Below are positions 61,169-64,000 of a stretch of 64,000 nucleotides of DNA, piece after piece (positions within the stretch are counted from its first letter, which is position 1; each line of letters opens with the position of its first letter). Below the pieces are notes generated by a model. That model had not been told where the DNA came from and did no database searches. It worked only from the letters and a program-made list of their open reading frames with translations. The position numbers and the translations under genes were made by a program. The DNA is from Verrucomicrobiota bacterium (GTDB taxonomy: Bacteria; Verrucomicrobiota; Verrucomicrobiia; Opitutales; Opitutaceae). Location: contig JADKHC010000021.1 of NCBI GenBank assembly GCA_016721945.1, positions 1 to 64,000 on the forward strand, given 5' to 3'.

Positions 61169-63709
61169 TTATGCGATACGTCTGACAGAGGTAATTATCA
61201 GGAGCATGGAAAGCGAATAGATGCCGAGAGAACCGCCACCTCCGGAGGAAGCTGCACTGGAGCTGTTCGTGGCGATGCCCGAACCGGAAGCGTCGGGCGA
61301 TGCGGATGAGCCGCCAGAGAGGGGTAAGCCCGGAGTTCCGGGACTCGTGCCACTACTGCTTGATGACGACGACGAGCTGGAGGAACTGCTGGCGCTCGAG
61401 CTGCTGGCGGAAAGCGTGGTGACGCTTACAGCCGATGATCTCGCGCTGATGTTTCCGGCCGCGTCGTAAGCAGAAATTGAATACGCGTACGACGTGGATA
61501 AATTTAGTCCACTGTCCGAGTAACTGGTTGAAGCCGTGGTGCCAGCCAGTGTGTTGTTGCGATAGACACCGTAACCGGTGACAGCGACGTTGTCGGTAGA
61601 AGCTGTCCAAGTAAGTGAGACCGCTGTCGTTGAAGTGGCTTTGCCCGAGAGATTGGCTGGAACGCTTGGGGCGCTTGTATCCGATGGAATCTGCACGAAT
61701 ACCGGACCGAGCGAGGGCGTGACGGACAGGGATAGTTTACCACCCACTGTCGTCGCGGAAAGGGTCTGACCTGTCATGCTCTTTATCTGCGCACGCAGGT
61801 CTGGAATCAGAAGTGTGAAGGCGGGCGCGGTTTCCTCGGCCCAGACGATATATACTTTATTTGTGCTGCCATCGAGACGGAGGACATGCACTCCGCTGGG
61901 GGCGTTGTTGTACTGCATGAGACCAGCTAGGGTACGGCCGTTGGCAAAACTCAGAAGTGTACGCACAGCCGTCATCGCTGGCTTCTCGGAAAGATCCTGC
62001 GCTAACAGTCCGAAGTTGTGTTCGGGCTCTTGGGCGTTGCTGCCATCATCGTAGATATCGTAGAGCACGATGAGGGGCAGATTTGCCCACCAACCGACCA
62101 GCAGTTCGCGGACAACCCGGTTTGCCTGAGCCGTACGAGCGACGCTGTCGTGGCCATTTTTCGGATTGGTCGTGCTGAGACGGGTGGACGAGAAGCCCCA
62201 TTCGGTGCACCAAAGTGCCTTGCCGGGCATGACTCGGGCGACTCGATCGTTGAGTCGTAAAATGTCGGTCCAACGTTCCTCGGGTGGGCCATCGGTATAG
62301 AGGTGGGTACCAAAACCACTCGCTCCCGCCATGGCTCCCAAATTCTCCAACGTGTCCCAGTATCGGTAAGTGAGCTCGTACGGCGTGCTGAGCCCGCCAG
62401 TGATCACCCGAGCATTGGCGTTGCCGCGCATGACCGAGGCAACACCAGCCTTAAGAACCAAGGCGTACTCAGCAGCGTTTGGACTGCCTCCCCAAAAACC
62501 GGCAACGTCTGGTTCGTTCCAAATTTCGAAGACCACGTTGCGTCCGACGTAGTGACGCGCGATTGCTTCGCAGTAGGCGGCATATGCGTTGATCGCTTGT
62601 GTGGTGCGGGGCGGTGTCATCGCACCTCCAGTGTACAATGCATTGCCGTAATCGAGGATCGCCAGAACGCTAAGTCCTCTCGCTTCGGCGGTGGTGACGA
62701 GGGTGTCGAAACTGGAAAAGTTATAGGTGCCCGCAACCTGTTCGATTGTGCTCCAGGTAAAATCCATTCTTACCCAGCGAAGACCTGCAGTCTTGATCTT
62801 GTCGAGGACCGGCGTGTTGTTTGTGAAATGTAGGTTTACTCCGGTTCGTTCTGCGAGCGTCCCCAAGCTGACGCCTGGCGCGATCAATGTACCGCCAGTC
62901 AATTCCAACGTGGTTGCGGAAGAAGGCGCGCCGACAAGTTCGATGTCATCAAATCGCACGTAGCCCTTGTCGCGTTTCCCGGTTGCATCGAGCAACACTG
63001 CGATCTTTGCGATGGGCGGGTGAACAACGCCGTCGTTGGCGCCGCTCCAGTATTGGCTGGGTTTTGCCAGATCGATGTTGGTTTCGCGCCAGGCACCCGA
63101 AGACCGCGCGGTGAGGGGGGGAATGCCTTTGGCTGCGTACTGCAGGGTCTGGCCCGTGGCATCCGTAATTCTGATGCTGATGTTCAGATCAGGGCTGCTC
63201 AGCTGCTGCAAAAATCTCACAGCGATCGCCCCTGTGCTCTGCTGTGCCGAAACAGTGTGCTGAACCAAAACGTAGTGCGGATCGAACGCAGCGGTGCTTC
63301 CCTGGATTGGAGTGAAGACATACTGGAGCTCGGCACACTTGCGATTCAGCGAAGTGGCACTAATGATTGCGCCTCGTGCACCGGGAAACTCGCCACCGTT
63401 GTAGAAGCTCCAGCTCGTGACGTCTGCGGTGTTCTCGAAATCTGCAATCACTCCTGTTGCTGTGGCGCTCGATTCCAGGAACAGATGAAGTGTGAGGATG
63501 CCGGCCAAGGTCAGTGCTGATTTTCTGGGAACGTTATACAAAGCAGCATAAAAAGGCCGGCGGTGTATTCCAAGGCGCGATAATATACGCGAGAAGTGGG
63601 GTGAACGCCGAGTGTACATTATATTACTATCCAATGGTTCGATGAAACGAGGATTGCAGAAGGCCGCCGTACGTTTGATCGGCATATTTACGCCCTCCTT
63701 TAAGAACAT
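61169..63709 (-). CDS. secreted clan-A glycoside hydrolase with FnIII domain, Ser-rich linker and C-terminal sorting-like tail
   Basis: The 846-aa protein has, after an extended N-terminus, a membrane-like signal (ALTLAGILTLHLFLESSATA). A jelly-roll carbohydrate-binding-like domain follows (about residues 85-265). Next is a TIM-barrel domain with acid/base Glu in FEIWNEPD near residue 400 and nucleophile Glu in CTEWGF near 502, as in GH39/GH5-like enzymes. An FnIII domain (about 680-760), a run of serines (about 765-790) and a terminal GGGG, hydrophobic helix and Arg (SVRRIA) resemble GlyGly-CTERM-type sorting tails. A start at an internal ATG near residue 31 would also fit. It probably cuts an extracellular polysaccharide and stays at the cell surface. 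It stands alone. Confidence 0.85.
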   Translation of the reverse strand: MFLKEGVNMPIKRTAAFCNPRFIEPLDSNIMYTRRSPHFSRILSRLGIHRRPFYAALYNVPRKSALTLAGILTLHLFLESSATATGVIADFENTADVTSWSFYNGGEFPGARGAIISATSLNRKCAELQYVFTPIQGSTAAFDPHYVLVQHTVSAQQSTGAIAVRFLQQLSSPDLNISIRITDATGQTLQYAAKGIPPLTARSSGAWRETNIDLAKPSQYWSGANDGVVHPPIAKIAVLLDATGKRDKGYVRFDDIELVGAPSSATTLELTGGTLIAPGVSLGTLAERTGVNLHFTNNTPVLDKIKTAGLRWVRMDFTWSTIEQVAGTYNFSSFDTLVTTAEARGLSVLAILDYGNALYTGGAMTPPRTTQAINAYAAYCEAIARHYVGRNVVFEIWNEPDVAGFWGGSPNAAEYALVLKAGVASVMRGNANARVITGGLSTPYELTYRYWDTLENLGAMAGASGFGTHLYTDGPPEERWTDILRLNDRVARVMPGKALWCTEWGFSSTRLSTTNPKNGHDSVARTAQANRVVRELLVGWWANLPLIVLYDIYDDGSNAQEPEHNFGLLAQDLSEKPAMTAVRTLLSFANGRTLAGLMQYNNAPSGVHVLRLDGSTNKVYIVWAEETAPAFTLLIPDLRAQIKSMTGQTLSATTVGGKLSLSVTPSLGPVFVQIPSDTSAPSVPANLSGKATSTTAVSLTWTASTDNVAVTGYGVYRNNTLAGTTASTSYSDSGLNLSTSYAYSISAYDAAGNISARSSAVSVTTLSASSSSASSSSSSSSSSSSSGTSPGTPGLPLSGGSSASPDASGSGIATNSSSAASSGGGGSLGIYSLSMLLIITSVRRIA

Positions 63710-64000
63710 CGCTTTCCCGTGAAAACGTCCGCGCTGTTTCGTAAGTTGTTTGTGAATCGAGACACCTGTCTTTATTTTGCAGGATTAGTTCAATCCATCG
63801 ATGGATTCACACGTTTTTGAGTCGCTCACAACATCGACCCATTTACCGCTATCATGTGTTTCAATACTACCGTTGAAAATGGCGTTGGTACGACGAAGGC
63901 TGTTTCGCAGATGAATCGTGCGAGAAGGAGCAACGGTTGCTGGCGCGCTGATTTCGTTTCAGGAGTTAGGCGATGCATGCGTGTTCGCGAATAGGTTGGG
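63710..64000. other. right-edge upstream region, no gene supported
   Basis: The last 291 bp lie upstream of the glycoside hydrolase gene. A purine-rich tract (rc of 63692-63700, AAAGGAGGG) precedes the ATG at 63709 as a strong Shine-Dalgarno site. No further frame or hairpin is convincing. Confidence 0.5.

Noticed and set aside
60863..61309. Plus-strand frame of 148 codons between the GT9 and glycoside hydrolase genes
   Set aside because: The right third overlaps the hydrolase C-terminus on the other strand, the translation is Arg-rich and low in hydrophobic residues, and no start signal is present.

Overview
The window looks like a chromosomal segment of a diazotrophic Gram-negative bacterium, most likely a verrucomicrobium of the Opitutaceae type. 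This is an inference from a clostridial-type (group III) nitrogenase beside a Wza/Wzc/Wzx/Wzy envelope polysaccharide locus, from four-helix-bundle genes flanked by short repeats, and from weak Shine-Dalgarno sites. No ribosomal marker is present to settle it.

Region 1 (1-8.9 kb) is mixed housekeeping: a partial WYL regulator, an unknown protein, a hybrid histidine kinase, ferrochelatase, an LCAT-like hydrolase, a flavodoxin-fold oxidoreductase and a NicO-like membrane protein. Hairpin repeats lie between them. Region 2 (9.1-19.1 kb) makes and transfers sugars. A plus-strand set (GT-C-like membrane protein, SDR epimerase, DegT aminotransferase, GtrB/ArnC-like transferase) converges on a minus-strand dTDP-sugar set (GT2, rfbA, rfbB, rmlD-like). 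Two small four-helix-bundle genes interrupt the dTDP-sugar operon, and each is bracketed by inverted arrays of 7-bp repeats.

Region 3 (19.3-34.5 kb) is a compact nitrogen-fixation island: nifA, then draT-draG on the minus strand, then nifH-D-K, a GNAT protein with a Cys/His-rich tail, nifE-N-B, a thioredoxin-like [2Fe-2S] ferredoxin, a 2[4Fe-4S] ferredoxin, nifV and a 172-residue unknown. Sigma-54 promoters (GG-N10-GC) are readable in front of nifA, draG and nifH. NifA with sigma-54 would switch on the structural and cofactor genes. NifE, NifN, NifB and NifV build FeMo-co, the ferredoxins supply electrons, and DraT/DraG switch NifH off and on by ADP-ribosylation of an arginine that is present.

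Region 4 (35.2-60.8 kb) is an exopolysaccharide locus: an initiating sugar-phosphate transferase, outer-membrane barrel, Wza, Wzc, gmd, two flippases, two Wzy/ligase-like proteins, a pyruvyl transferase, a parallel beta-helix protein, VanZ and many glycosyltransferases. The middle (about 42-49.5 kb) is visibly more AT-rich than its flanks. Region 5 (61.2-63.7 kb) is a large secreted clan-A glycoside hydrolase with an FnIII domain, a serine linker and a C-terminal sorting-type tail.

The most unusual structure is the heptamer-array family. It brackets both four-helix-bundle genes, occurs once without a gene, supplies the start of rfbA and forms the end of nifE.
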